Counted from the first letter of the stretch, positions 1 to 13,736 are shown. The stretch is 64,000 bases of DNA from Onchocerca lupi (GCA_028564675.1 JAOVVO010000004.1:1-64000); one strand, 5' to 3'. Translations and numbers: made by a program. Notes: generated from the letters alone by a model not told the origin.

Positions 1-1961
1 TATATATGAACATTTCTGAAAGCATTATCAATTAAATTTCACAACATTCTCGAATTCTTGCATTTTTCATCGAATTTTCTTACCCATTATAAAAATTCCA
101 ACTCATTTTAGTTTCAAGTAAAAAGATAAAAAGTCATTCATCAGATGTGGCAAATTTGCCAGAAATTTAAAATGCGTCGACGCATCTCTTTCTTGAAATA
201 TGGTGGTCAGTTTATACATTGTTTAAAAATGAATTACAATCTTTTTTAAAAAAGATCTTATATTTCGAAGTTAAATTGGTTTTCATTCAGTAAACTAGGA
301 CGGAGCATTTTGTATGTGAATTAATAATGACATGATTTATTTTCGACAAAATCTGAAGTCTCATTCGAACTATCCTTTCACCAAGAAGACTTGATTAAAT
401 GGATCAGACCATTAGTAGACAGCGCATAGTAAACAAGAATTTGAACTATATCTGAATTTCGTTTTTTATTTCCTTAATTAAGTGTTACCAAATAAAAATT
501 CGGTTGAAAATGAAATAAAAATTGCTGAAATAATCTCCAAATTTAATTGTTAATAACATGCAAAAATCAATAAGTTAGTGGATAAGAATTTAAAGCTTTG
601 AGAAATATGCTCTAATTTTTTGAAACATTAATATGTATCATACATAATGAGCTATTAGTTCTGAAATTTTTGAACATTACTATTTCCTGTTATGTTACGC
701 ATTCGGACAACAGTAAACAGATCTCAAAGGATCGACAGTCTTTCACTTTATAAATTATTTGCAAAGCCATATAGATTAAATTTTTCAGTTGCATTTCATT
801 TTTTCAAATCGATTAGGAAGGACATACATATATTCATTCAGCATTAGGAACATTACGATTACCAAATTAACTATCAAATTTTAGGAAGAAGTAAGCATTC
901 ACGGAAACATTATAAAATTCCTTTCAAATCTCGTCGAAGTGTGCATAATTCAGCATCAAGGTGTTTCTCATTTTATTCTATTTTGTGTCTAAGCAAATTT
1001 ATAAAATTTATCCAATCTAAACTCTATATTTCATTGTAATAATATTTTATAGATACTGAAATTTCTACAAATATAACTACAGAATCAAAGAATATTATTC
1101 GCTTAATTATTTCATCAATGTAAATTGACTCCTAGCACCCTTTATTTCATCATTTTTCAAAAAATGAATAATCGAGCCATTGACAAGCCATAATTCCTCA
1201 ATAGGTATAGTAAAGACTGGAGAAATATCTAGGAAGTATTCTTAGATTATTATAATCTGATTTGTTATTGAATCAATCACTAAGAGAAGCATCACAAAAC
1301 TTGGCTAATTATAAATAGCCAGGATTGGAAAGGATTGACATAACAACAAACAGTAAAGTTTTACTTCAGCAACAATATCGTCCAGAATACACCGCGCTTA
1401 ACACTCATAAATCCTTAAACATTCCATTTATACTTTTTTAAAATTGGTTTTTTGTCCTTTACATAAATTTGTGTTTCTTATTTCAGAGCATCCGTGAGAA
1501 ACAAAAAATATCCATACAAACTATTTCGTCTTATAATATTCTGCATAGTTATTATTCGTATATTAATGTTCGTTTTTTAAAAAGTTTGGTAATCCAACTC
1601 ACTTTATGAGTTAGAAATCTGCTAGTGAAATTTTCGGAATTAATAAGAACTGTCAGTTGAGAAGATAGTCCAGAAAATTTGCACAGTCGGTCTTCAAGCC
1701 AAAGGATATTTTAAAACATCTGAAACTGATACCCACCGATCCTATACTCAACAGGAACAGTTTGGAAACTTCGTGATTATCTACATCAATCAGACATGTT
1801 TCAAATTATACAATGAATAAGCTTACAATGCGGCACATCGCACTGAATATCGCTCGATGATAAAGTTCAACAATATTAATCATTCACTGCAATGCTTCTA
1901 TCAATACTGCTGCTAAGCGAAAATTTCTTTTACTTGCGAAGCATTATTTAAACTTTAGAAT
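1..1961. other. AT-rich stretch without a recognised gene
   Basis: I see no open reading frame above about 60 codons and no family motif on either strand. The sequence is strongly AT-rich with short A and T runs. It may contain promoter or 5' UTR sequence of the tetraspanin that begins near 1962, but I could pick out no specific element. Confidence 0.5.
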
Positions 1962-4069
1962 ATGAGCTTTCTCAAAAAATCTCCTATCTTTGCATTAATA
2001 AAATATATTTTTCCTCATGCAACATTCAGGTGTGTAGCAGTTATACTTATATCACTGAACTTCTCTATCAAATATGTGCGATCTACAAGACGAATTTATG
2101 CCGTTGCAAACCCTACATTTAGTTCTCAAATTGTATGATTTGCATAAACTTCTCTAAGCATTTCTGAAAATAATATTTACAATACCTATCCGCTGTGGGA
2201 ACATTCAATGTTAAAATGTATCTTTCAATCAGTCTTGTATAATTTTATTTTTTTATTTATTTATTGTTTGATTGATTTAACACACTGTGTAGTGAGTACC
2301 TCTCATACTTTTATAATCTTTCGAATCTAAAGAATATTTTAGAATTACCTAATTTCCAGTTGATGAGATGTCTTGGCTCCTTTGCATATGTATTTTGTGG
2401 AACAGAAGCAATTCTACTTGGAGTGCATCTTATATCACTGATAACTTTTACGAAGAAAGCGTATGCTTTCTACGCCATATCAATAGCGATGGACTTCGCT
2501 TTTTCATTTCTTTTTTTGTTATTTTATTTACTTCTCAGTGAGTATATTATATGATAAAAAGATAATTTTTTAGGCTTTCAAATCCTTAAATTAAGACCGA
2601 AATTTCTGATTCAAATAATTGCGTGAAAGCTTTGTTTCGTTATTTTCAAACAGCAATCTCAGAAGTAATTTTCATTACAAGAAAATTAGCTGTTCATCAT
2701 TTTTTGCTGATCCACATAATGCTACATCACATTATTTAATTCATTATTTTTCATTAATCTATCCATCAACTTCGTTTCACCACACCTTCTCCTAAATCTT
2801 TACCGCTTGATTTATCGTATCGTTCGTTTTATCGTCTTTTTAACTCTTAAAATCACAGTTATCAGAAGAGCATGATACTGTCTGCTCCAAGTTGACCTTT
2901 CCATCTATTCCATACTCAATCATCTGAAAGATACGGATCCCTTTGTTTGAGCATAACTATTCACATGTTACTTTTAAAATCAAAGTTTTTCAATCATTAA
3001 TTCTCTTGTTACCTTTCTGATAACAATTGCTAATAAAACAGAACGCCTCTTGATAACTACTGCTGATAAAACAGAACTATCGTACTATAATAGAAACGAA
3101 TAACGAATTAAATATTATGATAAAGCAATTATCCAAATTAAGGAGTTATCATTATAATTAGATGAACTTTCTACAAGTACTGATAATAGAATCTTGTATT
3201 AATTTGCTGCATGATGGCATTGCATTGATGTATTGCGGTTTAAATAATGAATGATCATTATAATTGCAGTAGCAATAGGTTTAAATTCATTCGAAGTGTC
3301 ATCAACTTTGATCGCTGGTATAGGAACACTACTGAAAGATAATCCACAAAAGTTTATGCATACGGTAAACGATATTCAAACAACCATGCAATGTTGCGGT
3401 TTTGCCGGAAATTACAAGGAGTGGATGCAGAATAGAGCAATTTACTATTATGATCCGGTAAAAAATAAATTTAAAAAGAAAATTAATTAAAAAACTTCGC
3501 TAAAGCATTATATGATCTTTTTTTTTTGCATGTAGATCACTGAATGTATTAGTAATTTGTAGATTCCAGATCGAAGATGAATCAAAATTAATGCTGGACA
3601 ACCAGGCACAAAATATTTGGAAACCACAAAATGATGAAGAGAAAATGAATTCAGCTCCCTTATCTTGTTGCTCGAACATCAAAAAACATTGCTCCGAGAA
3701 AGAGTTTGCTCTTCTGAGCTGTTAACTCATAATTTATCTCAGTGAAAGATTCTTCTTACATAAAATTATAACTCTGCGTTTGAAGTAGATTGCAAAGCTA
3801 ATAAGTTTTGTCAGTCATTACGAAACAAACTCTTTACAGTTTGTTTTTTGTTATGAAATCTTCTGATGCTATTTTTCAGAAAGCATCAACAAAGTTGCTT
3901 CAACAAACTGAGCACAAGTATTGCTTGGTTGATGAAGTTAATTGGTATAATTATAGCGGTGAATCTCATGCTTTCTGTGTTACAGGAAGTAATATTTGCA
4001 TATACTGTAGTTGATATCGCAACAACCATTCCTAGTACTACGGTAATTATTGTTCTGATTGTAAAGTAA
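1962..4069 (+). CDS. Divergent tetraspanin (five-exon model)
   Basis: Tetraspanins are four-pass membrane proteins that organise plasma-membrane microdomains. Proposed exons are 1962-2132, 2360-2537, 3270-3457, 3570-3703 and 3880-4069 (286 aa); all junction phases agree. Exon 1 gives a hydrophobic segment (about residues 23-40). Exon 2 gives two more, the second running into exon 3. The large extracellular loop carries the diagnostic CCG motif (MQCCGFAGN), then APLSCC (the PxSCC motif), HC and SCF: six loop cysteines, the classical pattern. Exon 5 gives the last hydrophobic helix and a short tail. The loop and TM4 are convincing. Exon 1 is less certain; it rests on an actttag acceptor four bases before ATG and on phase. 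An in-frame ATG at 2363, preceded by TTTCCAG, is an alternative start giving a 228-aa protein with one helix fewer. A last exon further 3' is also possible. I cannot name the ortholog. Confidence 0.72.
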
Positions 4070-4215
4070 AAGTTATAAATTCAAGTAGGAAAATTCTTCT
4101 GAAGACTTAGTTGAGAAACGGTGCTCAAGAATGCTTTTCCCGCTCTCCTTTTTCGAGTTAAATTGACAAATGCATAGCTGTTTCTTCCAATAACATTGTT
4201 GATTACTGTTTAACA

Positions 4216-4238
4216 AAAAAAAAAAAAAAAAAAAAAAG
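4216..4238 (+). repeat. Poly(A) tract
   Basis: An uninterrupted run of about 23 A residues lies shortly after the tetraspanin stop codon. It could be simple-sequence drift or the tail of an old retroposed insertion; I see no target-site duplication that would decide. Confidence 0.7.
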
Positions 4239-4756
4239 CAGCTGAGAGACTATTTAAAAAATTGAAAGATGGTAGCAACTAAATTTTTTAGTATTCATGC
4301 ATATTCATATTTAAACTTTGAAATTTTTTTACTCCCAGAAACTGTGAAGATTATTCCATATGATGAAAGAAAAAAATTAAACTAAAATTTAAATTCCACA
4401 CAAATTTCTGATGAAATTTAAATTTATGAAGTAACGCTTTATGCAAACAAAAAAAAGGCGACACAATTTGAAATCCAGAAATATCCGAAAATTTCAAAGT
4501 GTTCAAGTTCATTAATTTTTTTTCCTAGTTTCTTAATAGCACTGCACGACAAATTTTTGAAAGAATTTCCAAAAAAATTTCGAAATGCGTCGAGAATTAT
4601 TTCTTGTTTTTTGGAAAACGAATTATATCCCAAGAACAATCAAATAATAAATGGGATAAGAAGCAAAAACAAAAAAAGCGAAATTTATTTGTTGAGAGTT
4701 AGAACAGCTTTGAATTTAGCTTTAAAGATTCTGTTTTCTCATCTGTCAAATTAATT

Positions 4757-4897
4757 ATGGCTACAGAAGAAGGAATTACAGAAGAAGAAGAAGAAGTCAG
4801 AACATCTATTAAAGAAGATGTAACCATCAGTCGAAAAGGATTTGTTGAATGTCTGAAAAAAAATCTTCATTTCTTCATTATCCTAAATTTTTTGTAA
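4757..4897 (+). other. Short acidic ORF, possibly tetraspanin 3' sequence
   Basis: A 46-codon ORF starts with a glutamate-rich stretch (EEGITEEEEEV) and ends in a hydrophobic patch. It lies between the tetraspanin stop and an AATAAA at 4954. It may be an alternative terminal exon, part of the 3' UTR, or chance. The compositional bias makes coding status doubtful. Confidence 0.2.
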
Positions 4898-4953
4898 TGA
4901 ACTGTCACTGTTTGATTATACTTTGTCATATTCTGTTCAGCCTTCCAATCTAA

Positions 4954-4959
4954 AATAAA
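4954..4959 (+). terminator. Candidate polyadenylation signal downstream of the tetraspanin
   Basis: A canonical AATAAA on the plus strand about 0.9 kb after the proposed stop codon, followed by A/T-rich sequence. AATAAA is frequent by chance in DNA this AT-rich, so support is modest. Confidence 0.3.
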
Positions 4960-7900
4960 TATAAAAAAGTATTATACCTTTGCTCATTTTGGTATCTTTT
5001 TATCTTTGTTATTGTCTTCAAAATAATTTCTTTCGTTAATTATCTTCTCATCGAATATTTAATTTTACATATATTTCGACAAGATTTCTGGATCTCGATA
5101 ACACTATAAATGATCTTTGATTTAGAGGAGCAGACTTAATTATCATCCGATTTATCACAATGATAAATCACAATTGAAAGACAGATGGATACTGGAAAAT
5201 CGAAGTATGATCAGAGACACAATAAATAAAATTTTAGATTCACATGTAATCTGGAACCCAAGATTTTATGCAGACTGATAACAGGACAATTAAATAATTG
5301 ATATGGCCGAAAATTTTTTTAGAACATTCTTTCTTTGAATGCCCTCTCACTCAAGCGAAATCCATTTTAAGCTTCATTTTTAATTACTGGATTACTTCTG
5401 ATTTGAAAATTTGCGATTCGAACAGATATTTGTATTTTGATAATGATTTGCGATATCTTAAGAGAAATTTAGACTTACTTCAGAAAACCTTCGTCACCTA
5501 TTCCTCGTGTTGATCATTTTATGTGAAAAGTCCTTTGAGGACTGCAAAATGACGGGAATGATGTCTGAGTTTTTTTAACTTGTTTATAGGCATGCTGTTC
5601 GTTCATTTATTTCCGTTATCTGTTTGGTATACTTGCATTCATTCAATTCGATTATGTATGTTGCTTCAATCGGAATATTTCCGATGAGGAGATTCGATGG
5701 CTGTCGATCCATCGATAACAACTTGCTCCTTTCATCTCGTTTTATTTCATTCAATTCGAATGGAACAAAATTCATCGTGCAAGATGATAATGAATGGTAC
5801 ATTCCTCTTCTAACTTCATTTACTGCTTGACTTGATGAACCTTTCTCTTCTTTTCCAGCATATCACTTTATCATTTGATATGTTTTGAATTGGTTACTAC
5901 AAAGTTATGTACTATTATATGTTAATGATTTTTCCTACTCTTAAAATATAAGAATTTTTTGAAAAATAAGTTACAGGAGGAAATGTCATGTACACTCTTA
6001 TTGCGCCGCGGAATTTCTAATTCACTGTGTGAAATTTGAGAGAAAGATAAGTTTTAAACTATATTTTTGGTCTCAAAAACGAACGATATCTTAAAGTGCA
6101 CATGGAATATCATAAAGGCAGTCAGTAAACTTTCTGAAATCAAAATATAATTTCAGATTGCTGCAATGGAATGGTTGTATTTGGCTGTCTCGGGCAAATG
6201 TCAATCAAGTGCTTTTCAGTTATATATAGTCTTATAACTAAATTTCGAGCATCTAAAATCCGTGAAAATTCCGCTAGATATTTTCTCGATTTCTTACTTC
6301 ACATATTTCACCGGCAACGCACATCGAATTCATTATTTCCATTTTAAGTTTCATGGTTATTGAGATTCTCTATGTAGCTTCCGTTGCTAATTAATGTATC
6401 AATTTGCAAATTATGATATTGATCGCCTGAAGCTTTGTATCATCTATCTGGTGCAATAATGATTGCAAGGATACTATTGCCAAATTGTGAAGAATATGCT
6501 TTGTTCATGCGAATCCACTGAATATGTTTCAAGTTTTATTTTTTATTTTATAATTACTCAAATCTTCATATTTTTCTAGAGCTTCAGCGCCTCAGTACAT
6601 ATGGAGAATGATTAAAATGCAAATGTAATTCATCGAAAGTGATGAAATCTGTCGTGAAGGATATTTTTTCTTGGTTGGCTGTTACAGATAATAATTATTC
6701 ATAGAATAAGATCTTTGATGGGGAGTTTATGGATGTCGAATGGGTTAACGATAATTGACAAGAATATCGCTCGACAGTTGGAAAATAGAATTCCTTCTTG
6801 ATTACTGATAGCCGAATATTTTTTGGGAGAATAATAGGAATATTTCCGGGGAGAATGGTTGGTAATGGAAGTATGTTCGATGAGAATTGACGCAGTACAA
6901 CTCGCCGCGTCATCCAAATCAGTTCTGAGTTAAAGATTTTTTACTTCCAACCGATAGTAATCCTTTTTGTAGTCGGCGTTTCTTTACCATTCTCTCATCA
7001 TTGTATATAAGCTAAGACCGGAAGCATTTTCACATGAATTATTTCCCTGTGTTTGCTATTAAAGATAAAGGATGGTAATGACGAAGAATTATATTAGATA
7101 TGGTAAAATTCATTTCTATGCATCTTGAATAATGATTCATGTGGGAAATATTTTTGCAATACAATATTGCGGATTTTTGAATATATTTGTGGCAAAATTA
7201 TTTCTTTTCCACAAAATCTATGTGTCAAGTATTAAATCATCGCATTTCTTCACATGTCAACAACTTTTTCGTGCAGCGAGAGAGGCTATCGAGACATTTG
7301 GAAATAAATTCACTGCGCGCAGGCGACTTTCATTTCAACTTTTCATTCAAATCATTGTTGAGTTTTTGATCGTTCAGGCTGTTTATTTTCTTCCATTCAT
7401 CCCGAGATCGTTTCTTTGACGTGCTTCAGCATTGCAAGTCTCATCAACATTATAGCTGATAACTCTCATATTGGTTTTGATAACAAATTAGCATAAAATC
7501 AACATATTACTTGGATGCAGAAAAGCTAGCATCGAATTTATAATAGCTAGCAATTTGCATCCGGAAAACATTTGCATATCAGTTAAATATATCAGAGTAA
7601 GTTACAAGAAGAGAAGCATTAAAGTAAATCCGATATTAATGATCCACTATAGTTTATCAGCAAATGAATTATAGTTGGCAGTTATGGTATTGAGTCAGCA
7701 GCTTCTTTGTTGAAGAACGCAATGGGCCGATGATCTAAACAGTTTGATATTCTAGTATTACTCTTTTAGAAACAAGGAAATTGTATATTCATCAAGAGAG
7801 TATAAATGCATTGTTTGGCACTAATCAATCACTTATATATTGAACATTTTTCTAAAACTGGGATTTCGTTTTATCTATTCTGTAAGACTATCGTATTAAA

Positions 7901-10900
7901 TGCATTTGATAAATTATTATCTGATTTACTAAAATATCTTCTTTGCCCTAAAGCCACTTTACAACAAATAAGTGCTTTGGGTCTTTCGTAACCTTTTCAA
8001 CGACACAAGAAACGGCCAAGAAGTCTGTATATAATCTATTCTTCTTATAACTGTTTTAAACTGAAGTCAACATTTTCCATATTTGCAAACATTTGAACAT
8101 TTATCAAATACAAAATTCTTTGTTAAATCAAATGGATTTATGTGCGAGTTTCGAAGTTTTGCTGTTTATTGAGCGGATCAATAATTTAATCAAGTTTTCT
8201 TGTTTTGCTCGGTACTATTCGCATATTGACATTGATAAAGATGTATTTTCCCCGCCCCTCTAGGGGATTTTGTCAAGAGAATAACATGTCGACATGCCGA
8301 TCAGGTCTAAAATTGCTGCAAGCGAATGAATATTTAGAAGTAACATCCATCATTTTAAATTGTTTTGGTTATTGTAGCCCTTGAATGTATTGTCTCTGCG
8401 AATTAGCAACAGAGCACTCATCATCTCATGGGTCAAAGATGTAACGTAGCTGATAATCATTTATCACCTTCACATCATTCCATTGAAATCTTCGAACGTT
8501 TGAAGGAAAGCTTTCGCTGTATTTCAGTGGTATGCACAGGTAATCACAGGTATTTGGAAACAGAGAAAGGGGTTGATGATGCATGGCTTGGTACACCTTG
8601 TACGGTCATGCTAGGGCCATTTAGTGTCTTTCGTGGATGGTAGGTGGCTCTCTCCCGATATGTGTTATTGTTCGGAGAGAGGTGCATTCTTCATCATCTT
8701 CAATCGTTCAGCATCGACAATGACACTAACTTGCTCCAGGTAGTACAACTCATGTCAACCATCTGCACCATCTGTATCTGCGACATACATGCGACAAATC
8801 ATCGCACTACCTTTGCAACAACGTAACAATAATCGCGTATCACTTAAACGGCTGTTCATGTCTTCTCACATAACTATTCATCAGAAGATGCTGTCTGCCA
8901 TTAAAATTAATCCGATCGTTGCTGCATTCGATCCATATACCTTACCTGATAAAGATTTCTTTACATAATGACAATTGGATCATTCCATCTTTTGCTTAAA
9001 ACGAGGAATACTTTGCTATGATAACAAAGTATTATCATTATGAAAAGGTAACGAGATGAGATCTGTTTCTTGAGAGTTCGAGATTTCTCAATTGAGAGAA
9101 AAAATCAATCCCATAATCGTCAGGGCTATTCTCGCAACTATATGAGATAACAGCTAAATGAAGATCGACACTGAATCACTTAATGATAAATGACTATTCT
9201 GCTACTGATTATGCGCTTATGAGACATGCGGATTGAAGAATAAGTTAGTATTGTTCATTCAGAGCATTCAATGATTTATCGATTTTGCCTATTTTAATAA
9301 GCTATATCTTATCAGTCAGTTGGTAAAATTTCTTGACAAGACAAAATATTACGACGTTGAATGTCGATCATAAAGTGATATAAATTAATATAGAAACACA
9401 TAAAATAATATGTAAAGCTGAATGAATATTATGATAACAAATGACAATGTATATACAGAGAGCATACGGTATGTTCACAGTAATATAATAGGGATTGGCC
9501 ATTGACATTATACAGATATCATATATATGTGGGGAGAGAGAGAGAGAGAGAGAGAGAAGATGCACAGTAATGAAATTAACATAACATGACAATAATAACG
9601 GTAAAGTAATAATTAAGATCTTAATTGACTAGAATGAAACTGAGATGAGATGACAGCATAATTCATCGTAATATCATGTCATTTTTTATTTAAGACTTAT
9701 CCCAAAATACCCATGCATTTTGTATATCTTTTTTGTACTTTTCAAAATTGATGAGACCAATTAGTAAATGAGAATGAAATCTAATACCATACAATAATAA
9801 ACAGTAATCAGAAGACAAGAAAATAAATAAATAGATAAATGGAAATCATGAAAAAATAATTTATTCCACATGTAAATACTCAAATACTCAAATTGCTCAT
9901 GACTGAGTGAAGAAAATGCAGACATTGACAAATGATAGTAACGCAATCCTAAACAATTACTATTAGTAATCCATTGTCATATTCACTAAAATCATTAATG
10001 CAATATATGTAATATATCTCATCGAAAAATACCAAAGCAGGCTGAAATTCAAATTAACTCTTAAAGATTGAAATAATACAGCAAGTTTTTTTTCAGCATC
10101 AAATGCAGTATATGATAATGCATCAAGATAGAGTATTTATGAACAAAACATCTGTTTACATACAAATTTTCAGCAGTTATGTGCAACAAGGCCTGTCTAT
10201 AGAAAGCATTCCAAGTGATGATTGTTGATTCAATTAATCATGCGAATTTAACCTTCCTGAGCAAATATGTGCGGCACGATGGAATTCACTCTTATAGGAA
10301 CGGTTAATCCATAATAATCATATCAATAGCAATTTGACAACATGAATTTTCACAGAAGTCACATAAGTATTGTTTGGTGCAACCACTTGGTCGACAACAA
10401 TCCGAAATTATCTCTGAAGGAAATGAACGTTTCAGGTTGATTGGTCTCATTCAAAAAGGATAAGATATTGCACTCAATATTATTTAGAAGTTTTTGCATG
10501 GCCGATAGAAAAGCAATTCAAAAACTTAGCAATAGTTTCTTTGAACAGCAGCAGAAGGGTCCTAAAATTATAACGAATATAAATTTTTTGTTTATCAAAG
10601 TTAATCGATGGTCTCATTTTCTGCAATCAGAAGTTTCGTCATGGTTGTACTTATCATTATAATTGAAATTTTAGGACCTTTCTAGTCCTCTAATCCAAAG
10701 AAACCATGTTTATGCTTTTCTCCTCATTCCTAGGGAATAAGTTCAAAAATAAACAAATAATTCAACTTTTCCTAAAGATTAATTAAACATTCAATTTAGA
10801 TTCAAAGAATGAATTAAACCGATCTTAGCCAGATACATCTTTTAAACAGTAAAGGAAATCGAGAACTGATCGTAGAAATTTTTAAAGACAAAGAATCATC

Positions 10901-10964
10901 GTATAGATATCTCGCTTCTTCTTCTGTTCCTTACATATTCATTAAAAATCTTAAACAGCATTGT
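4960..10964. other. Gene-poor intergenic region
   Basis: No recognisable gene. Short open frames occur at 5298-5513, 5624-5830, 7132-7419 and 8428-8826. The stretch 8428-8826 is less AT-rich than its surroundings and has two adjoining open frames on the plus strand (to 8643 and from 8644), but I recognise no motif. The rest is AT-rich with no clear structure beyond a GA microsatellite. Confidence 0.45.
9533..9557. repeat. (GA)n microsatellite
   Basis: About twelve consecutive GA dinucleotides after GGGGA, in otherwise AT-rich intergenic DNA. This is a simple sequence repeat that could be length-polymorphic. Confidence 0.9.
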
Positions 10965-11221
10965 TTATACCACTCTTCCCAGTATAGTATTACCAAGTCT
11001 GAAATTTAACGTCAACCATTCATGATTTAACTTTTGAACAAACCTTTTCCTGCATATTTCAGTGCATGTTTCAACAATCCGCCGCTTTTTCGGCATATTT
11101 TTTGCATTGTATAGCGATCTTTCACCGAACATATTTTGTAGCGTTCCAAGCACTCATCCCTAACACTTAATGATAAGGCGACACATATCGCCGATAACAA
11201 TAATACACTGATCGTCTTCAT
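10965..11221 (-). CDS. Putative small secreted cysteine-containing peptide
   Basis: I do not recognise the family. The ORF from 11221 down to 11027 encodes 64 aa beginning with a strong signal peptide (MKTISVLLLSAICVALSLS) followed by a basic mature peptide with three cysteines (DECLERYKIC, then KIC). The minus-strand sequence just before the ATG ends in ttatattatag, an apparent 3' splice site abutting the start codon, as for spliced-leader addition; this is the best argument that it is real. A gtttgt near the 3' end of the frame and a ttaaatttcag about 45 nt later suggest a small intron. Splicing it would replace the last few residues by about 20 others including a CC pair, so the exact C-terminus is unsettled. 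Likely secreted and possibly host-exposed, but no function can be assigned. Confidence 0.42.
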
Positions 11222-12240
11222 CTATAATATAAATACATCGAAAATCACGGATGTATTTAGACAAAAAATATGATGACAATTAATTAATCAAATCCATCTA
11301 GTAAATGCCATCTGTAATATTGGAATATGATTTGAACAACTAATAAATTAGAAGACACCAATAGTGCAAAATATTGTGATTCAATAATAATTATAATGAT
11401 AAGTATTATTGTTATAGTCATTATATTGTTATTATATAAGAATTATCTTCTTCGACAGAATAGTTTAAATGAAAATAGGCTCTAATTTTTTGAAATAGAG
11501 TGTATTAAGCGTGCTTTTCGGTTAGAGTATAGTAAAGATATATCAATCAACCAATTAAATCAACTAAAACAAATATCGAAATTTAAGACTATAAATATAT
11601 CCATGAACCGTGCTATTGTAAGTACCAATCGGTTTTATAAAATAATCAACTAAAAATAATTTAACCATTCAGTTTATCAGCATTTGAAAAAATTTCATTA
11701 CAACATTGATTTGTATTCATAAAGATTAATAAACTTAGGTTTTTTATTATCAGCAATGTCATCTGCAAAAGCAATTCGAAAGTGAGATTGTTTTTTTTTT
11801 TTTTCTTCTACTCAGTAACAACAAGGAATTGAACGGTGCAACTATGACGATATTTTGAATAACGACAGGTAAATTGATTAAAATTTATCTGGTTATGGGA
11901 AGGACCGCTTCATTCAGAATGAATTCGAATTCCATAAACAGTTCTTTTTTACTCAAAATTCTTTTTTCAGTGCAATTTAATTGCACACGTTTAAATTAAT
12001 TTAATTTAAGTTATTTAACTTATACTAAAGCAACTAATTAACATGAACAACACAATCGACTAATTGAAATATTTTTGGAATAGTATAAACCATTTTCAAA
12101 TAATATAAATTCGGGAAGACTATGTGAGTAAATTTGATAAAATCAGTAAAGTTCTAAGAAAAACGAGAGATCAGCTTATATTCTTGATTGCCGACCGCAG
12201 AGATTGGTTTTGAAAGCATCACCAGTACGGATAGTTAAAT
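11222..12240. other. AT-rich intergenic region
   Basis: No gene or family motif seen. It contains AT-rich low-complexity sequence, including a run of ATTAT-like repeats near 11390-11440 and a T run near 11789. Confidence 0.5.
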
Positions 12241-12242
12241 AG

Positions 12243-12341
12243 ATGATGATGATGGACCGTGCTCCACCCTATCCCAGTTCTACCCCGTCCCGCCCTGCAC
12301 CGCCTAGTTTATCGCTACCAGTATCACCGAGGGAGCACTAG
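12243..12341 (+). other. GC-rich island with a proline/serine-rich short ORF
   Basis: About 100 bases are markedly richer in G+C than the surroundings and encode a 32-codon frame dense in Pro, Ser and Ala (for example PSSTPSRPAPPSLSLP). An internal gtatca and a downstream tttccatttcag at about 12404 could bound an intron. It could be a 5' coding exon of an unrecognised gene, a promoter or CpG-like element, or chance. No homology is claimed. Confidence 0.25.
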
Positions 12342-13736
12342 CAGGAGCAAGAACAGGAGAATTTTCATGTCACAAATCATGCTCTTCTTCCTCTTTCCAT
12401 TTCAGATGGCTTTCACCTCTAATCAATGGTACTAATACCATATTTGAATGTACAACAATGCCTACACAAAGCGAAATAGCCAAACTACAATAGTAATATC
12501 AATAAGATCGAAGAGTTTTATGTTTTTGATATAAGACAGTATGCATTTTAAATTTAATCGAACAACTCAAGTTTCATAGAAAACAGTATTAGTGCTTGAA
12601 ATCATCTTAGAATTTCATTATTCCTTATGCTTAACATCGACAACTCCCATTAGAGCTTCCATTTGAGCATTTACTTAACTAAAAACGAAGTCTTCAAAAA
12701 TTTCCAGATTTTTCGAACGATGATAACAAGACAAAAGTGACTAAAAGCAGGAAAAGCATGAAAGCATGATATTATGCTTTTTTTTATTTTTGACAATTCC
12801 AATAAAAAATGGGGATTAATTCTGACAAATTTAACAAAACATTCCAATATTATGTGTTGCTTTTTTGCATGCAACCATAACTTAAAAATCCAGAAATAAG
12901 TGCTAATGATTACTAAGTAAATATGAATCAAAATGAAATTTCGTTTTGATATTACAATATTTTCAATATATAATATGTAAATAGATCGAGCAGAGCAAGA
13001 AATCCTAAAATACAATTTCCCAATTTTAAGGATAACATAGAAGTCGATGTTAATTAATTTCCAAGAATGGAATGCGAATATTGTGATTTGTGATGTCCCT
13101 TGACTTTATTTAGACCGAACATCCTATTTAAAATCATTTAAAGCTCATCATTTGTGCATCAAAAATACTTTTTGAAAAATTTCTTGTGATAAGGAAATGA
13201 CTAGGAAGGGTTTCTAGAAACATCCAATTGTGCTAGATATCCAAAGTTCATAATTTGAATAAACAACATCAGACTGCTTATTCAAATCTAAGAAAGCTTT
13301 GGAAAAGGAATATAGACTGCTACAAGATCCATCATCAGATGAAATTATGGCTATGCTCTCCTGACCGGTTATGACGCGTCAAGGCCATATCTAAGGAGCA
13401 TTTTTTTAATCATCTACCCTTAATTGGTGGTAAAAAAAATGACAATGGGAGGATGGTTCAAGGTGATACGAACACTGCGTTAAATTTTGTTTTTTACTGG
13501 TTTTTGATAAAAGAAAATGTTAACATGAGAAAACTTCAGCTGATCGCTAACAACGTTGCCAATGAGTTTTATTTCAAAAAAATTTTAAGAAGCAGTCAAT
13601 CAACTTTGATTTTTCGGAATGGTGAGATTTGTTTTGAAATCAAAATCAAATTTGATTTTGATGATTTAATGTTTATTAGGATAGGAAACAAATAGCCAAA
13701 GATTTTATCTCTTATATTAATTTCACGAAATAATGA

